From NCBI GenBank assembly GCA_017983955.1, contig JAGOAJ010000004.1:1-64000 (forward strand): DNA of 64,000 bases, given 5' to 3'. Source of the stretch: Burkholderiaceae bacterium (GTDB taxonomy: Bacteria; Pseudomonadota; Gammaproteobacteria; Burkholderiales; Burkholderiaceae_B). The notes beneath the pieces were generated by a model. That model ran no database searches, was not told the origin of the DNA, and saw nothing but the letters and a program-made list of their open reading frames with translations. Position numbers and translations under genes: made by a program. Positions 32,800 through 42,803 of this stretch are shown here, in pieces (positions within the stretch are counted from its first letter, which is position 1; each line of letters opens with the position of its first letter).

Positions 32800-33653
32800 C
32801 CATCATCTTCGACGGCATAGCATCCGGCATGCTGCTGTTTCTTATCAGCGTAGGCCTATCCGTCACCTTGGGCCTGATGAACTTTGTGAACCTGGCACAT
32901 GGCGCTTTTGCCATGTTGGGTGGTTATGTGTGCGTCATGCTCCTAAATGGCTGGGGTATGCCCTTTCTGGCCACCCTGCCTATCGTGATCATCGTTTCTG
33001 CCCTAACGGGCATCATCTTGGAACGTACCCTGTACCGGCGCTTGTACACCGCCAGCCCTCTAGACCAAATACTATTTTCTATAGGCTTGGTTTTCATGGC
33101 CATAGCTGCCGCCCACTATGCGTTTGGCGCCCAGCAACAGCCCTTGCTGCTACCGTCATTTTTACAAGGCCAAATTAATCTGCCTGGCCTTGATATGGGG
33201 ATATACCGTCTATTCCTGATCCTGCTTGGCCTGTCTATTGCCGGACTGCTGCAGTGGACAGTCGCGCATACGCGTTTCGGCGGCCAATTACGGGCAGCGG
33301 TAGATAACCAAGCTACCGCCCGTGGTATGGGTATAGACGTAAACCGCATCTTCAGCCTGACCTTTGCCTTGGGCTCTGCGCTGGCTGGCCTAGGGGGCGC
33401 CTTAGGGGTGGAACTACTAGGCCTGGACCCCGAGTTTCCGGTTAAGTATTTGGTCTACTTCCTGATCGTGGTCGTGGTCGGGGGCAGCGGCAGCATCAAG
33501 GGCTCGCTGATTGCCGCGATTATGCTGGGTGTGGCCGATGTCGCCGGCAAATACTATGTGCCTCAGGTGGGCTCGTTTGTTATATACGCCGTCATGATCG
33601 CCACGCTGATCTTGCGTCCTCAGGGCTTGTTCGGGCGTAGCCCCACCCGCTAA
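32796..33653 (+). CDS. livH: Branched-chain amino acid type ABC permease, LivH
   Basis: Inner-membrane permease of 285 residues with about eight helices. It has the LivH opening (GIASGMLLFLISVGLSVTLG near residues 6-25, then MNFVNLAHGAFAMLGGY) and the coupling region RFGGQLRAAVDNQATARGMGID. It is coupled to the binding protein gene by a 4-base overlap and followed 10 bases later by LivM. The symbol reflects family position; the substrate is not established. Confidence 0.92.
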   Translation: MTIIFDGIASGMLLFLISVGLSVTLGLMNFVNLAHGAFAMLGGYVCVMLLNGWGMPFLATLPIVIIVSALTGIILERTLYRRLYTASPLDQILFSIGLVFMAIAAAHYAFGAQQQPLLLPSFLQGQINLPGLDMGIYRLFLILLGLSIAGLLQWTVAHTRFGGQLRAAVDNQATARGMGIDVNRIFSLTFALGSALAGLGGALGVELLGLDPEFPVKYLVYFLIVVVVGGSGSIKGSLIAAIMLGVADVAGKYYVPQVGSFVIYAVMIATLILRPQGLFGRSPTR

Positions 33654-33663
33654 AGCCATCATC

Positions 33664-34677
33664 ATGAATTCATCACCCACTACACCGAACAGGTCCGTCG
33701 CGCCCCACTACGACCCGCTACCCATGCGCCATGGCGCGCGCTGGCGCCCTGTGGAATATGTGTTCTGGCTGCTTCCAGTGCTGGCGTGGTATGTATTTCC
33801 TGATAATTTGCTGCTGCTTAGCCAGATCGCCATTACCGCCCTGTTTGCGCTGTCGCTGGACCTGATACTGGGCTATGCGGGCATAGTGTCGCTGGGTCAT
33901 GCGGCATTCTTTGGCGTGGGTGCGTATACCGCTGGCTTACTGGCGACCCATGGCTTGGGCGACCCCATCATGGGTTTACTGGCTGCTGCCGCCGTCGCCG
34001 CCCTATTGGGCTTGGCCAGCAGTTTTTTACTGCTACGCGGCTCGGATTTGACCCGCCTGATGGTCACGCTGGGCGTATCCTTGATGTTGCTTGAGTTGGC
34101 CAACAAACTTACCCGCTATACCGGTGGGGTCGATGGCTTGCCGGGCATAGAAATGCAACCCGTACTGGGGTTATTTGGCTTCGATATGTACGGACGCACA
34201 GGCTATATCTATAGCGTTGTCGTGCTATTTCTACTGTTCTGGCTAGCCAGACGCCTAGTGCATGCCCCCTTGGGACTTAGCCTGCGCGGCATGCAGCAAA
34301 ACGGCTTGCGCATGCCCGCGCTGGGGGTGCCCGTCAAGCACCGACTGATTCTGGTCTACACCATAGGCGCAGCCTACGCCGGCGTGGCAGGGGCCTTATT
34401 GACTCAAACCAATCAATTCGTATCCGTAGACGTCTTCAGCTTCCAGCGTTCTTCTGAATTGCTGTTAATCCTGGTGCTGGGCGGCACGGGTCGCCTGTAT
34501 GGTGCGCTGCTAGGTACTATCGTTTTCATGGTGGCGCATGCCATGTTGTCTGACCTTAACCCGCAGTACTGGCAGTTCTGGTTGGGCTTAGTGCTGGTTA
34601 TTGTTGTGCTGTTTGCGCGTGGCGGCATCATGGGCGGCCTGGATAGGCTATGTTTAATTCGTAAAGGCCCGCTATGA
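33664..34677 (+). CDS. livM: Branched-chain amino acid type ABC permease, LivM
   Basis: Second permease, 337 residues. The LivM landmark LDLILGYAGIVSLGHAAFFGVGAY is near residues 66-89 (LDLILGYAGIVSLGH then AAFFGVGAY), and the coupling loop RGMQQNGLRMPALGVPV near 209-225. The proline-rich soluble N-terminus of about 25 residues is unremarkable. Its stop overlaps the LivG start (ATGA). It forms the heterodimeric channel with LivH. Confidence 0.92.
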   Translation: MNSSPTTPNRSVAPHYDPLPMRHGARWRPVEYVFWLLPVLAWYVFPDNLLLLSQIAITALFALSLDLILGYAGIVSLGHAAFFGVGAYTAGLLATHGLGDPIMGLLAAAAVAALLGLASSFLLLRGSDLTRLMVTLGVSLMLLELANKLTRYTGGVDGLPGIEMQPVLGLFGFDMYGRTGYIYSVVVLFLLFWLARRLVHAPLGLSLRGMQQNGLRMPALGVPVKHRLILVYTIGAAYAGVAGALLTQTNQFVSVDVFSFQRSSELLLILVLGGTGRLYGALLGTIVFMVAHAMLSDLNPQYWQFWLGLVLVIVVLFARGGIMGGLDRLCLIRKGPL

Positions 34678-35426
34678 GCTACGTCTTGCAAACCCGTAAC
34701 CTAGTCAAGAAATTTGGCGGCTTTGTCGTCATTAATGATGTCAGCCTGAATATCGCCCCAGGCGCCCGTCATGCCCTGATAGGCCCTAACGGCGCGGGTA
34801 AAACCACCTTGATCAACCTGCTGACTGGCTTACTGGAACCCACCACGGGCACCGTGTTGCTTAACGGTCAAGACGTTACCGGCATGGCCCAGTATCAACG
34901 CTGTAAGCAAGGACTTGCGCGCACGTTTCAGATCAATCAGTTATTTGCCGATATGACGGTGCTGGAGTCCGTCACCATGGCTGTCTGCGAGCGCCTGGGC
35001 TTGGGCGCAAAGTGGTGGCGCCCCGTGGGCGCCTACACGGCTGCCACCGACGAAGCAGCCCAACTGCTGGATAGCCTAAAACTGCTGGACGTGGCCTATG
35101 AAAAAACCCGTACGTTGGCTTACGGCCGTCAACGCCTGATAGAAATTGCGCTGGCCTTGGCATCCCAGCCCCGGGTGCTGCTGCTGGACGAACCCACCGC
35201 CGGTGTTCCCAGCAATGAAAGTCGTGAACTATTTGACACCATTGCCCGCCTGCCCTCGGATGTCACCATCTTGCTAATAGAACATGACATGAATCTGGTC
35301 TTTCGCTTCGCAGAGCGTATCTCGGTACTGGTCAATGGCGCGGTATTGGTCGAGGACACGCCAAATGCCATCGCCAGCAACCAGCGCGTCAAAGAAATCT
35401 ACCTAGGCGAGGCCGCCCATGACTGA
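34674..35426 (+). CDS. livG: Branched-chain amino acid type ABC ATPase, LivG
   Basis: ATPase of 250 residues: Walker A GPNGAGKTTL near residues 38-47, signature LAYGRQRLIEIALAL near 142-156 and Walker B VLLLDEPTAGV near 165-175. The signature is AYGRQ, the usual LivG variant of LSGGQ. LARTFQINQLFADMTVLESV is the typical Q-loop region. It overlaps livM by 4 bases and livF by 8 bases. Confidence 0.93.
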   Translation: MSYVLQTRNLVKKFGGFVVINDVSLNIAPGARHALIGPNGAGKTTLINLLTGLLEPTTGTVLLNGQDVTGMAQYQRCKQGLARTFQINQLFADMTVLESVTMAVCERLGLGAKWWRPVGAYTAATDEAAQLLDSLKLLDVAYEKTRTLAYGRQRLIEIALALASQPRVLLLDEPTAGVPSNESRELFDTIARLPSDVTILLIEHDMNLVFRFAERISVLVNGAVLVEDTPNAIASNQRVKEIYLGEAAHD

Positions 35427-36144
35427 ATTACTACGTCTGGACGACGTATGGGCCGGCTACGGCGACGCCATCGTGCTGGAGGGGATATCCTTCGCCCTGG
35501 AGCACGGTGACAGCCTGGCCCTGCTGGGGCGCAATGGCATGGGTAAAACCACACTATTGGCAACCTTGATGGGCGCAACCCGGCAGGTCAAAGGCCGCAT
35601 ACAGTTCCAGAGCCAAGACTTGGCCCATGTCGCCAGCCATAAGCGGGCCCATGCTGGCCTGGGCTGGGTCCCCCAAGAGCGCGATATTTTCCCTTCATTA
35701 ACGCTGGAAGAAAACCTGACCGTAACTGCCAGGCCTGGCCACTGGACGCTAGAACGCGTATACGCCACCTTCCCACGCCTGCGGGAACGTCGCCGCAATA
35801 TGGGAAACCAGTTGTCAGGCGGCGAACAGCAAATGCTGGCCATGGGCCGCGCCCTGATGCTGAATCCCAGTCTATTACTGCTGGACGAACCACTAGAAGG
35901 CTTGGCGCCGCTAATTGCCCAAGAACTGCTGCATATCATTAACACCATGGTGCAGGAAGGCAGCATGGCGGTCATTCTGGTCGAACAGCATGCCCAGCAG
36001 ATACTGCCCATGACCCGTCAGGCCATTATTCTGGAGCGTGGCCATATTGCGTATCACGGCGCTAGCCACGAACTGGCGGCTGATCAGGCGCTGCTTGATA
36101 GGTGGCTGGGGGTGGTGGCGTATGACGATAGCGCCGCGTCCTGA
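35419..36144 (+). CDS. livF: Branched-chain amino acid type ABC ATPase, LivF
   Basis: Second ATPase, 241 residues: Walker A GRNGMGKTTL near residues 37-46, signature LSGGEQQMLAMGRALM near 133-148 and Walker B LLLLDEPLEGLAP near 153-165. GWVPQERDIFPSLTLEENL is the LivF Q-loop. The last 23 bases overlap the start of chrA, so this operon appears to continue into a chromate-type transporter. It pairs with LivG on the cytoplasmic face. Confidence 0.93.
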   Translation: MTELLRLDDVWAGYGDAIVLEGISFALEHGDSLALLGRNGMGKTTLLATLMGATRQVKGRIQFQSQDLAHVASHKRAHAGLGWVPQERDIFPSLTLEENLTVTARPGHWTLERVYATFPRLRERRRNMGNQLSGGEQQMLAMGRALMLNPSLLLLDEPLEGLAPLIAQELLHIINTMVQEGSMAVILVEQHAQQILPMTRQAIILERGHIAYHGASHELAADQALLDRWLGVVAYDDSAAS

Positions 36145-37333
36145 CGACGACCACAGCGCGTGGTCGGTCTTTCTGATATTTCTGCGTCTGGGTTTGACCT
36201 CGTTTGGCGGACCTATTGCCCACCTGAGCTACTTCCGCGCCGAATTCGTCACACAACGCCGCTGGCTGTCTGAACACAGCTATGCAGATCTAGTAGCCCT
36301 TTGCCAATTCTTGCCCGGACCAGCAAGCAGTCAGGTCGGCATCGCCTTGGGACTATCGCGGGCGGGCTACAGCGGGGCGCTGGCAGCCTGGGCAGGCTTC
36401 ACACTACCCTCGGCCATCGTCCTGATCCTGTTTGCGCTAGGCATAAGCAGCTATGGCGATTACATCTCACCTGGCGTCTTACATGGTCTAAAAGTGGTGG
36501 CCGTAGCTGTGGTCGCCCAAGCCGTCTGGGGCATGGCGCGCACCCTATGCACAGATGGCGCGCGTATCGCCATCATGCTGATGGCTAGTTGTGCGGTCCT
36601 GCTAATACCTGCCGCCTGGGCCCAGATAGCCGTGATCATTGCCGCCGGCATAGCAGGCCGCCTCTGGTTCCGTCCAACACAGGCACCCGAACACCAACCT
36701 CTGACTATGTCGGTCAGCCATCAGGCTGGATTAATTTGTTTGTCCTTGTTCCTAGCCTTGTTGATAGGCCTGCCGATACTGACCCAACTACTGCCTAACA
36801 GCACCACCCTAAGCATGGTGGACGCCTTCTACCGGACGGGTTCGCTGGTATTTGGAGGTGGCCACGTGGTGCTGCCCCTGCTGCAAGCCGAAGTCGTGCC
36901 CACAGGCTGGGTCAACAACTCATCCTTCCTGACGGGCTACGGGGCGGCTCAGGCCGTGCCCGGCCCCTTGTTCACCTTTGCCGCCTTCCTGGGTGCGTCG
37001 ATGAGCATTAGCCCCACGGGTTGGATGGGCGGCCTGGTCTGTCTACTGGCTATCTTTGCGCCATCATTTCTGCTGGTCGTCGGGGTCCTGCCCTTTTGGG
37101 AAAGCCTGCGCCACAATGCGGGCACGCAAGCGGCGCTGGCCGGAGTCAATGCCGCCGTCGTCGGCCTGCTGCTGGCCGCGCTTTATCAACCAGTGTGGAC
37201 CAGCGCTATCATGCGGTCGCAAGATTTCGGCTTGGCCCTGGTTGCGTTGGTGGCACTGATGTTCTGGAAGTTACCGCCCTGGCTGGTGGTTATGGGTAGC
37301 GCAGTAGCGGGATGGGCGTTGGGGGCGGTGTAG
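36122..37333 (+). CDS. chrA: Chromate transporter, CHR family (long chain)
   Basis: Two-domain CHR membrane protein of 403 residues with about ten to twelve helices. Each half has its signature: FLRLGLTSFGGPIAHL near residues 21-36 with FLPGPASSQVGIALG, and the second half FYRTGSLVFGGGHVVLPLL near 235-253 with AQAVPGPLFTFAAFLG. CHR proteins export chromate, though some may carry sulfate or other ions. ATG 36122 is chosen (MTIAPRPDDD); the frame extends upstream inside livF without support. The overlap with livF suggests translational coupling. Confidence 0.88.
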   Translation: MTIAPRPDDDHSAWSVFLIFLRLGLTSFGGPIAHLSYFRAEFVTQRRWLSEHSYADLVALCQFLPGPASSQVGIALGLSRAGYSGALAAWAGFTLPSAIVLILFALGISSYGDYISPGVLHGLKVVAVAVVAQAVWGMARTLCTDGARIAIMLMASCAVLLIPAAWAQIAVIIAAGIAGRLWFRPTQAPEHQPLTMSVSHQAGLICLSLFLALLIGLPILTQLLPNSTTLSMVDAFYRTGSLVFGGGHVVLPLLQAEVVPTGWVNNSSFLTGYGAAQAVPGPLFTFAAFLGASMSISPTGWMGGLVCLLAIFAPSFLLVVGVLPFWESLRHNAGTQAALAGVNAAVVGLLLAALYQPVWTSAIMRSQDFGLALVALVALMFWKLPPWLVVMGSAVAGWALGAV

Positions 37334-37361
37334 GAACATCCAAAGATGCCCCTGACTCGAT

Positions 37362-38453
37362 TTAAACGTTAAACAAGAAGTTCAACACGTCGCCGTCTTT
37401 GACCACGTATTCCTTGCCTTCGGCGCGCTGCTTGCCGGCTTCTTTTGCGCCCTGCTCGCCCTTGAAGGTGACGAAGTCTTCAAACGCGATGGTTTGGGCA
37501 CGAATAAAGCCGCGTTCGAAATCGGTGTGTATGACACCTGCCGCCTGAGGAGCCACATCGCCTACCCGTATGGTCCAGGCGCGGACTTCTTTGACGCCAG
37601 CGGTGAAGTAGGTTTGTAGGCCCAGCAATTCGTAACCAGCACGGATGACGCGATTCAGGCCGGGTTCTTTCATGCCGATGTCGGCCAGGAAGACTTCTTT
37701 ATCTTCATCGTCCAGGTCGGCAATATCGGCTTCGACTGCTGCACAAACGGCGACGCAAGGGGCATTTTCTTGCTTGGCATAGTTCTGCACGGCTTCCAGC
37801 ATGGGGTTGTCGGTGAAGCCGTCTTCCTTGACGTTAGCGACATACATGGCGGGTTTAGCAGTAATAAAGCAATAGGTTTTGATCAGAGCCAGTTCGTCTT
37901 CATCCAGGCCCAAAGACCGTATGGGACGCGCCTGGTCCAGCGATGGCATCAGCTTTTCCAGTACGGCGACGATCTTGATGGCGTCCTTGTCGCCAGCACG
38001 AGCCAGCTTCTGATTGCGGTGCAAGGCCTTTTCAGCAGACGCCAGGTCAGCCAAGGCTAATTCGGTGTTAATGACTTCGATATCAGAGATAGGGTCAATC
38101 TTACCGGCTACGTGAATAACGTTTTCATCGATAAAACAACGCACTACGTGAACGATGGCATCGGTTTCACGGATATTGGCCAGGAACTGGTTACCCAGGC
38201 CTTCGCCCTTGGAGGCGCCTGCTACCAGACCGGCAATATCCACGAACTCAACCACAGCGGGCAAGACACGCTGAGGTTTGACGATCTCGGCCAGAGCATC
38301 CAGACGCGCATCAGGCACTTCGACCACGCCCACGTTGGGCTCTATGGTGCAGAAGGGATAGTTTTCGGCGGCAATGCCGGCCTTGGTCAAGGCGTTAAAA
38401 AGAGTTGATTTGCCGACGTTGGGTAAACCAACAATGCCACATTGCAAAGCCAT
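37362..38453 (-). CDS. ychF: Redox-regulated ATPase YchF (Obg-family, ribosome-associated)
   Basis: Universally conserved P-loop protein that prefers ATP over GTP. G1 GLPNVGKST is near residues 8-16, the G3-like DIAGLV near 72-77, and the altered G4 motif NVKE near 204-207, which explains the ATP preference. A coiled-coil region follows G3 and a TGS-like domain is at the C-terminus ([17 protein letters not shown]). Length 363 is exact for the family. It is the end of the pth-rplY-prs housekeeping block on this strand. Confidence 0.96.
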   Translation of the reverse strand: MALQCGIVGLPNVGKSTLFNALTKAGIAAENYPFCTIEPNVGVVEVPDARLDALAEIVKPQRVLPAVVEFVDIAGLVAGASKGEGLGNQFLANIRETDAIVHVVRCFIDENVIHVAGKIDPISDIEVINTELALADLASAEKALHRNQKLARAGDKDAIKIVAVLEKLMPSLDQARPIRSLGLDEDELALIKTYCFITAKPAMYVANVKEDGFTDNPMLEAVQNYAKQENAPCVAVCAAVEADIADLDDEDKEVFLADIGMKEPGLNRVIRAGYELLGLQTYFTAGVKEVRAWTIRVGDVAPQAAGVIHTDFERGFIRAQTIAFEDFVTFKGEQGAKEAGKQRAEGKEYVVKDGDVLNFLFNV

Positions 38454-38531
38454 GATTATCCTGAAATAAAAAAACTAAAAAAGTATTGTAGGCTGGAATG
38501 TGTTCCGACCATACACCATTACCACGCTGTA

Positions 38532-39338
38532 TCAGCTAACTATGCCGGGATTCAGGCGCAGTATCATCCATACAACCAACAAGGGCCCACCGTTGAAGAT
38601 GGCATGCAACAACACCGAGGCCCCGATGCCGCGCCGCACGCGCAACCAGCCCAAAACCAACCCCGTCAGCCATTGCGGCAACACCAACAAAGGCATTAGC
38701 CACCAGGCCATCTGGTGCAGATTGAAATTCACCAGGTGTATGCCTGCAAATGCCAGCGACGCGCCGTGGAAAACCCAAGGGAAGACACGCCGGTAGTTCA
38801 GCAGCAAACGCCATGTTCTGCCCTGACGCTGCGCGAAAGGACGGCCTGCCCCAGGACGCCAGCACATCAACAACACCGCCAGCAACAATAAGCCCGTAGA
38901 CCAACCTGGTCCACTAAACATCACTACGGCGGCGGCCGGCAGCATCCACAATGCATGGGCTACACGACGCAGGCTGTAGCGGAACATCAGCTCTTCAACC
39001 AAGGGGGCCCACAACAAGGCCATCAACCAGGGAATGGCGTCTAGATTCAGACGGTGTTGGGCACCGCCAGCACCTGCCGCCATAACAGCGATAGGCCCCA
39101 AAAAAATCAGATTAAGCGTCCACAGCAAGCCAGCCCATTGCAACAAACGCTTGATGGACACGCCAGGTAGCCAATCGACGGTGATTCCCCGCCCTGTACG
39201 TCGGCCAGGAGTACGCGGCCCTAGCGTAGGATGCTTTAGAAAGGCGATGAAATCCGCTAGTTCAGCACGAAAGCGCAAAGGATCCGTAGGTGTTTTAGCC
39301 ACTATTACCGCCATGCAGCTGGCTAATGGCCTGGTCAA
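38532..39338 (-). CDS. CPBP family intramembrane glutamic protease
   Basis: Membrane protein of 268 residues related to Rce1/ABI proteases. The three motifs are present: EELMFR near residues 115-120, AGIHLVNFN (F/A-x3-H) near 207-215 and HAIFN near 245-249. A soluble N-terminus of about 60 residues precedes the first helix. The first 44 bases overlap the end of pth, so the two are probably co-transcribed; an internal ATG at codon 9 is also possible. The substrate is unknown. Confidence 0.87.
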   Translation of the reverse strand: MTRPLASCMAVIVAKTPTDPLRFRAELADFIAFLKHPTLGPRTPGRRTGRGITVDWLPGVSIKRLLQWAGLLWTLNLIFLGPIAVMAAGAGGAQHRLNLDAIPWLMALLWAPLVEELMFRYSLRRVAHALWMLPAAAVVMFSGPGWSTGLLLLAVLLMCWRPGAGRPFAQRQGRTWRLLLNYRRVFPWVFHGASLAFAGIHLVNFNLHQMAWWLMPLLVLPQWLTGLVLGWLRVRRGIGASVLLHAIFNGGPLLVVWMILRLNPGIVS

Positions 39339-39891
39339 AATTACCGTCCAGCAATGCCGGGGTAATAGCCCGACAGCGGTCTATGACAGCTTCAATTTCC
39401 TTGAGTTCGTCGCGCCGTGGCTGATTCAACACAAAAGCGGCGACGTCTTGTTGTAGACCCAACGTCCGGGGGTGGCCTATGCCTAGGCGCAAGCGCCAAA
39501 AGGCCGGGCTGGAAAAGGTGTTTTGAATATCACGCAAGCCATTATGGCCTGCGTGGCCGCCACCCTGCTTAAGCTTGGCTTGGCCTGGCATCAGATCCAG
39601 TTCATCGTGCAGCACCAACACTTGTTCGGGAGTCAGTTTATAAAACCGCATCAGTGCCCCAGCAGCCTGCCCTGAACGATTCATGAAGGTCGTCGGTTTG
39701 GCCAGTATGACGGCCTCGCCCTGATGACGCCCTTTGGCTACCCAAGCGGAAAAAGGCTTTTCCAGCGTAAAGCTGGTTTTGAAATCGTCAGCAAGGTGAT
39801 CAACCAGCCAAAAACCGGCGTTATGGCGCGTGGTTTCATACTGTGGGCCGGGATTGCCCAAACCTATAATCAGACGTATCGGTGTGGTCAT
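39295..39891 (-). CDS. pth: Peptidyl-tRNA hydrolase
   Basis: Releases tRNA from stalled peptidyl-tRNA in the cytoplasm. It starts [19 protein letters not shown]; catalytic His is in TRHNAGFW near residue 22, Asn in FMNRSG near 70, and the Asp loop is [12 protein letters not shown] near 91-102. Length 198 is normal. The start at 39891 has GGAAG 7 bases upstream and is preferred over an in-frame start at 39930. It follows rplY across a 118-base gap with a terminator-like hairpin. Confidence 0.96.
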   Translation of the reverse strand: MTTPIRLIIGLGNPGPQYETTRHNAGFWLVDHLADDFKTSFTLEKPFSAWVAKGRHQGEAVILAKPTTFMNRSGQAAGALMRFYKLTPEQVLVLHDELDLMPGQAKLKQGGGHAGHNGLRDIQNTFSSPAFWRLRLGIGHPRTLGLQQDVAAFVLNQPRRDELKEIEAVIDRCRAITPALLDGNFDQAISQLHGGNSG

Positions 39892-39910
39892 GCAAACTTC
39901 CATCAGATAA

Positions 39911-39948
39911 AGCGAAACCCCTGCCAGCATGCGCTGGAACAGGGGTTT
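39911..39948 (-). terminator. Terminator-like hairpin between rplY and pth
   Basis: The outer 9-bp stem (39915-39923 aaacccctg with 39940-39948 caggggttt) and the inner 5-bp stem (ccagc/gctgg) with a 4-base loop form a strong hairpin. On the minus strand it is followed by TTTCGCTTTAT. It probably attenuates or ends the prs-rplY transcript before pth. Confidence 0.72.
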
Positions 39949-40009
39949 GCCCGGCTATTTCCTGGTTAGGGGGTCTAAACCACCTGCCCCAAGAGATGTT
40001 TGCCTGGGT

Positions 40010-40621
40010 TTACTCAGCAGCTGGCTCTTCGCCTGCGGCGTCTTCATCAACATCAACTGCTGCACCACCCAGCGACAGCGCAGCTGCCAGCACAGGGTTA
40101 GCGTCTATACCGGCGTAAACCACGCCTTTGGGCATAACCACGTCTTGCAGGTGCACGTTCGCGTTAGCAACCATTTGACCCAGGTCAACTTCAATGCCTT
40201 GTGGCAGGTTGGCTGGCAAGCAAGTGATTTCCAGGTCAGTCTGAACGTGGCTGATAACCTGACGGCTTAGCTTGACGGCAGGCGATTCGTCGCCGTTCAA
40301 GAAGTGCAGGGGCACCTTGGTAGTGATAGCCTGCGAAGCCAACACGCGCTGGAAGTCAACGTGCAGAACTTGCTGCTTGTACGGGTGCCACTGCACAGCG
40401 CGCAGCAAAACCTGTTGTGACTTACCTTCGAGTTCCATAGTCAGTATGGATGCATGGAAGGCTTCTTTGCGCAGAGCGTGGTAGATCTGGTTGTGGTCGA
40501 GTTCGACGCTAACGGGCACGTCGGTGCCGCCATAAACAATGGCGGGAACGCGGCCAGCGTGGCGCAGGCGGCGGCTCGCACTCGTACCCTGATCGCTACG
40601 CGAAGTGGCTGTGAATTTCAT
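40010..40621 (-). CDS. rplY: 50S ribosomal protein L25/general stress protein Ctc
   Basis: Binds 5S rRNA in the large subunit. The 203-residue form contains the N-terminal L25 barrel (SRRLRHAGRVPAIVYGG near residues 16-32) and the C-terminal TL5/Ctc domain, ending in an acidic Ala/Asp/Glu-rich tail, as is usual in betaproteobacteria. It is flanked by prs and pth in the conserved order. The 103-base leader to prs contains small palindromes (for example 40687-40714) of unknown use. Confidence 0.96.
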   Translation of the reverse strand: MKFTATSRSDQGTSASRRLRHAGRVPAIVYGGTDVPVSVELDHNQIYHALRKEAFHASILTMELEGKSQQVLLRAVQWHPYKQQVLHVDFQRVLASQAITTKVPLHFLNGDESPAVKLSRQVISHVQTDLEITCLPANLPQGIEVDLGQMVANANVHLQDVVMPKGVVYAGIDANPVLAAALSLGGAAVDVDEDAAGEEPAAE

Positions 40622-40724
40622 GGATAACTCCGATAACTACGGGCTGATATCAGCCCAGTGGAAAAATGCAGCCTATGCTGCAACGACGTTGCCCGCCGCG
40701 ACCAGCAGGCAACGATATAAAAAT

Positions 40725-41675
40725 TTAATCAGCAAACAGCGAACTAACCGATTCGGCGTTCGATATGCGCAATATGGTTTCACCCAACAACGATGCACAC
40801 GATAGCTGGCGTATTTTGGGACAAGCACGCGCGGCTTCGGACAGCGGTATGGTGTCGGTAACGACCAATTCGTCCAGTTCGGATTCAGTGATGCGCTGTA
40901 CGGCATCACCAGACAACACCGGATGGGTACAGTAGGCGTACACCGTGATGGCGCCGCGCTCCTTGAGGGCCTGAGCGGCCTTGCACAAGGTGCCAGCTGT
41001 ATCCACCATGTCGTCCATGATGATGCAGGTACGTCCATCGACTTCGCCGATGATATTCATGACTTCAGAAACGTTAGCGCGTGGACGGCGTTTATCAATA
41101 ATGGCCAGATCTGCTTCCAGCTGCTTAGCCAGAGCACGAGCACGTACCACGCCACCGATGTCGGGCGACACCACGACCAGGTCCTGATAATTATGACGCC
41201 AGATATCGCCCAGCAAAATAGGGCCAGCGTAGATATTATCTACGGCGATATCGAAAAACCCTTGAATTTGGTCGGCATGCAGGTCCATGGTCAACACACG
41301 GTCAACACCCACCACTTGCAGCATATTGGCTACAACCTTGGCGGAAATGGAAACACGCGCGGAACGTGGACGGCGGTCCTGACGGGCATAGCCGAAGTAC
41401 GGAATAGCAGCGGTGATTTTGCCAGCAGAAGCGCGACGCAGTGCGTCAACCATCACCATGATTTCCATTAGGTTGTCATTGGTGGGCGCGCAAGTGGGCT
41501 GCAAGACAAAGACGTCCCGACCGCGTACATTTTCGTTGATCTCGACCATGACTTCGCCATCGGAGAAACGGCCTACTGTCATTTTACCTAAGGACATATC
41601 AAGGTGATTTGCCACATCGACCGCCAGTCTAGTGTTGGCGGTACCGGTAAAAATCATGAATCTGTCATGTGCCAT
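40725..41675 (-). CDS. prs: Ribose-phosphate pyrophosphokinase
   Basis: Makes PRPP from ribose 5-phosphate and ATP for purine, pyrimidine, His, Trp and NAD synthesis. Landmarks are [16 protein letters not shown] near residues 35-50, [20 protein letters not shown] near 100-119, the signature [18 protein letters not shown] near 128-145, and the PRPP loop [12 protein letters not shown] near 224-235. ATG 41675 (MAHDRFMIF) gives 316 residues, the family length; the frame extends to 41735 without support. tRNA-Gln and ispE lie upstream in the same direction. Confidence 0.96.
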   Translation of the reverse strand: MAHDRFMIFTGTANTRLAVDVANHLDMSLGKMTVGRFSDGEVMVEINENVRGRDVFVLQPTCAPTNDNLMEIMVMVDALRRASAGKITAAIPYFGYARQDRRPRSARVSISAKVVANMLQVVGVDRVLTMDLHADQIQGFFDIAVDNIYAGPILLGDIWRHNYQDLVVVSPDIGGVVRARALAKQLEADLAIIDKRRPRANVSEVMNIIGEVDGRTCIIMDDMVDTAGTLCKAAQALKERGAITVYAYCTHPVLSGDAVQRITESELDELVVTDTIPLSEAARACPKIRQLSCASLLGETILRISNAESVSSLFAD

Positions 41676-41787
41676 GATGATGGGTAGAGACTTTGGTAGC
41701 GTTAAACAACAAAGCTGTTGACCAGCACCCCACATGGGACCGACTCAACAGCTTGACGTTAACTGTGCGCCTGTAAGGCGAGAAAAG

Positions 41788-41864
41788 TGGCTGGGGAAGA
41801 AGGATTCGAACCTTCGCATGCTGGAATCAAAATCCAGTGCCTTAACCAGCTTGGCCATTCCCCA
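41788..41864 (-). tRNA. tRNA-Gln (anticodon TTG)
   Basis: On the minus strand the acceptor stem TGGGGAA pairs with TTCCCCA, followed by G and an encoded CCA. The anticodon arm is CTGGATTTTGATTCCAG with TTG in the loop, and the T arm contains GGTTCGAATCC. The total is 77 bases. It sits 2 bases after the ispE stop and upstream of prs, the arrangement known from other betaproteobacteria, so it is probably excised from the ispE-prs transcript. Confidence 0.97.
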
Positions 41865-41866
41865 AT

Positions 41867-42790
41867 TCAACTGCGTATCCAGTGCTGCAACGGATGTTCA
41901 AACAAACCTGGGCAAACCCAAATCTTTTCAACTTCCGCCGCGCTGCCGCTTTCGCGAAGCGCTATTTTACCAACAATTTGCTGTTCGTAAACCTTGGCTT
42001 GTAGAACTGTTGCAAATTCAGCAAAAAAACATGCTCCGGAACCCGTCATTCTGACATGTAAACCTTGATCTTGCAACCACGTCGCGGCTGACTGTATCTT
42101 GGGATACTTTGCAAAAACAACTGGCTCAAGATCGTTACGGCCAAATAGCTGCGTGTAATTACCGCAGTTATTGGCTGAACTATTTGTTTGCCAATCAGTA
42201 AAGACCGACATTTTGACGCAAGCTGAATCTCTTGTCAAATCGGGGTCTGAAAATACGCCTGCCGTGGCGACAGATTGCGTGGGCTGAGCGATCAAATAAG
42301 CACGCGAGGGCAAGGCCATGGGACTGAATTCGTCACCTATGCCTTGGGCAAAAGCGGGCTCACCGTAAATAAAAATGGGAACATCAGCCCCCAGACTAGC
42401 CCCTATACGCATAAGCTGGGCACGGTCCAACCCTGTTTGCCACAAGCGATTCAGCGCGATCAGCGTACTGGCCGCATTGCTGGAGCCACCGCCCATGCCC
42501 CCACCGGCGGGGATGTGCTTGCGATAGCTAATTTGCGCCCCATGCGGTGTGCCCGTAGCCTGCTGCAAGGCCAGTGCAGCACGCACCACCAGATCGTCCT
42601 GTTCAGCCACATCGCCCATGCCACCCTCGCGGCGTATCAAGCCATCAGGGCGCAGATCAAAATCCAGATAGTCGTACAAACCAACAAAACGAAAGACGGT
42701 TTGCAGCAAATGGTAGCCATCGGGACGCCGACCGACTACGTGCAGGAAAAGATTGATCTTGGCAGGCGCCGGAACATCATATAAAGCCAT
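41867..42790 (-). CDS. ispE: 4-Diphosphocytidyl-2-C-methyl-D-erythritol kinase
   Basis: Fourth step of the non-mevalonate isoprenoid pathway. A GHMP kinase of 307 residues: APAKINLFLHVVGRRPDGYH near residues 8-27 holds the catalytic Lys and substrate residues, and the ATP loop PAGGGMGGGSSNAAS is near 92-106. A third motif near the C-terminus reads MTGSGACFFAEF. It follows lolB by 13 bases, so the order lolB-ispE-tRNA is a single unit. Confidence 0.95.
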   Translation of the reverse strand: MALYDVPAPAKINLFLHVVGRRPDGYHLLQTVFRFVGLYDYLDFDLRPDGLIRREGGMGDVAEQDDLVVRAALALQQATGTPHGAQISYRKHIPAGGGMGGGSSNAASTLIALNRLWQTGLDRAQLMRIGASLGADVPIFIYGEPAFAQGIGDEFSPMALPSRAYLIAQPTQSVATAGVFSDPDLTRDSACVKMSVFTDWQTNSSANNCGNYTQLFGRNDLEPVVFAKYPKIQSAATWLQDQGLHVRMTGSGACFFAEFATVLQAKVYEQQIVGKIALRESGSAAEVEKIWVCPGLFEHPLQHWIRS

Positions 42791-42803
42791 GGCACGCTAA
42801 CGC

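Noticed and set aside
36038-36121. N-terminal extension of chrA inside livF
   Set aside because: It is Trp/Arg-rich and unlike CHR proteins; ATG 36122 gives the expected start and a modest overlap.
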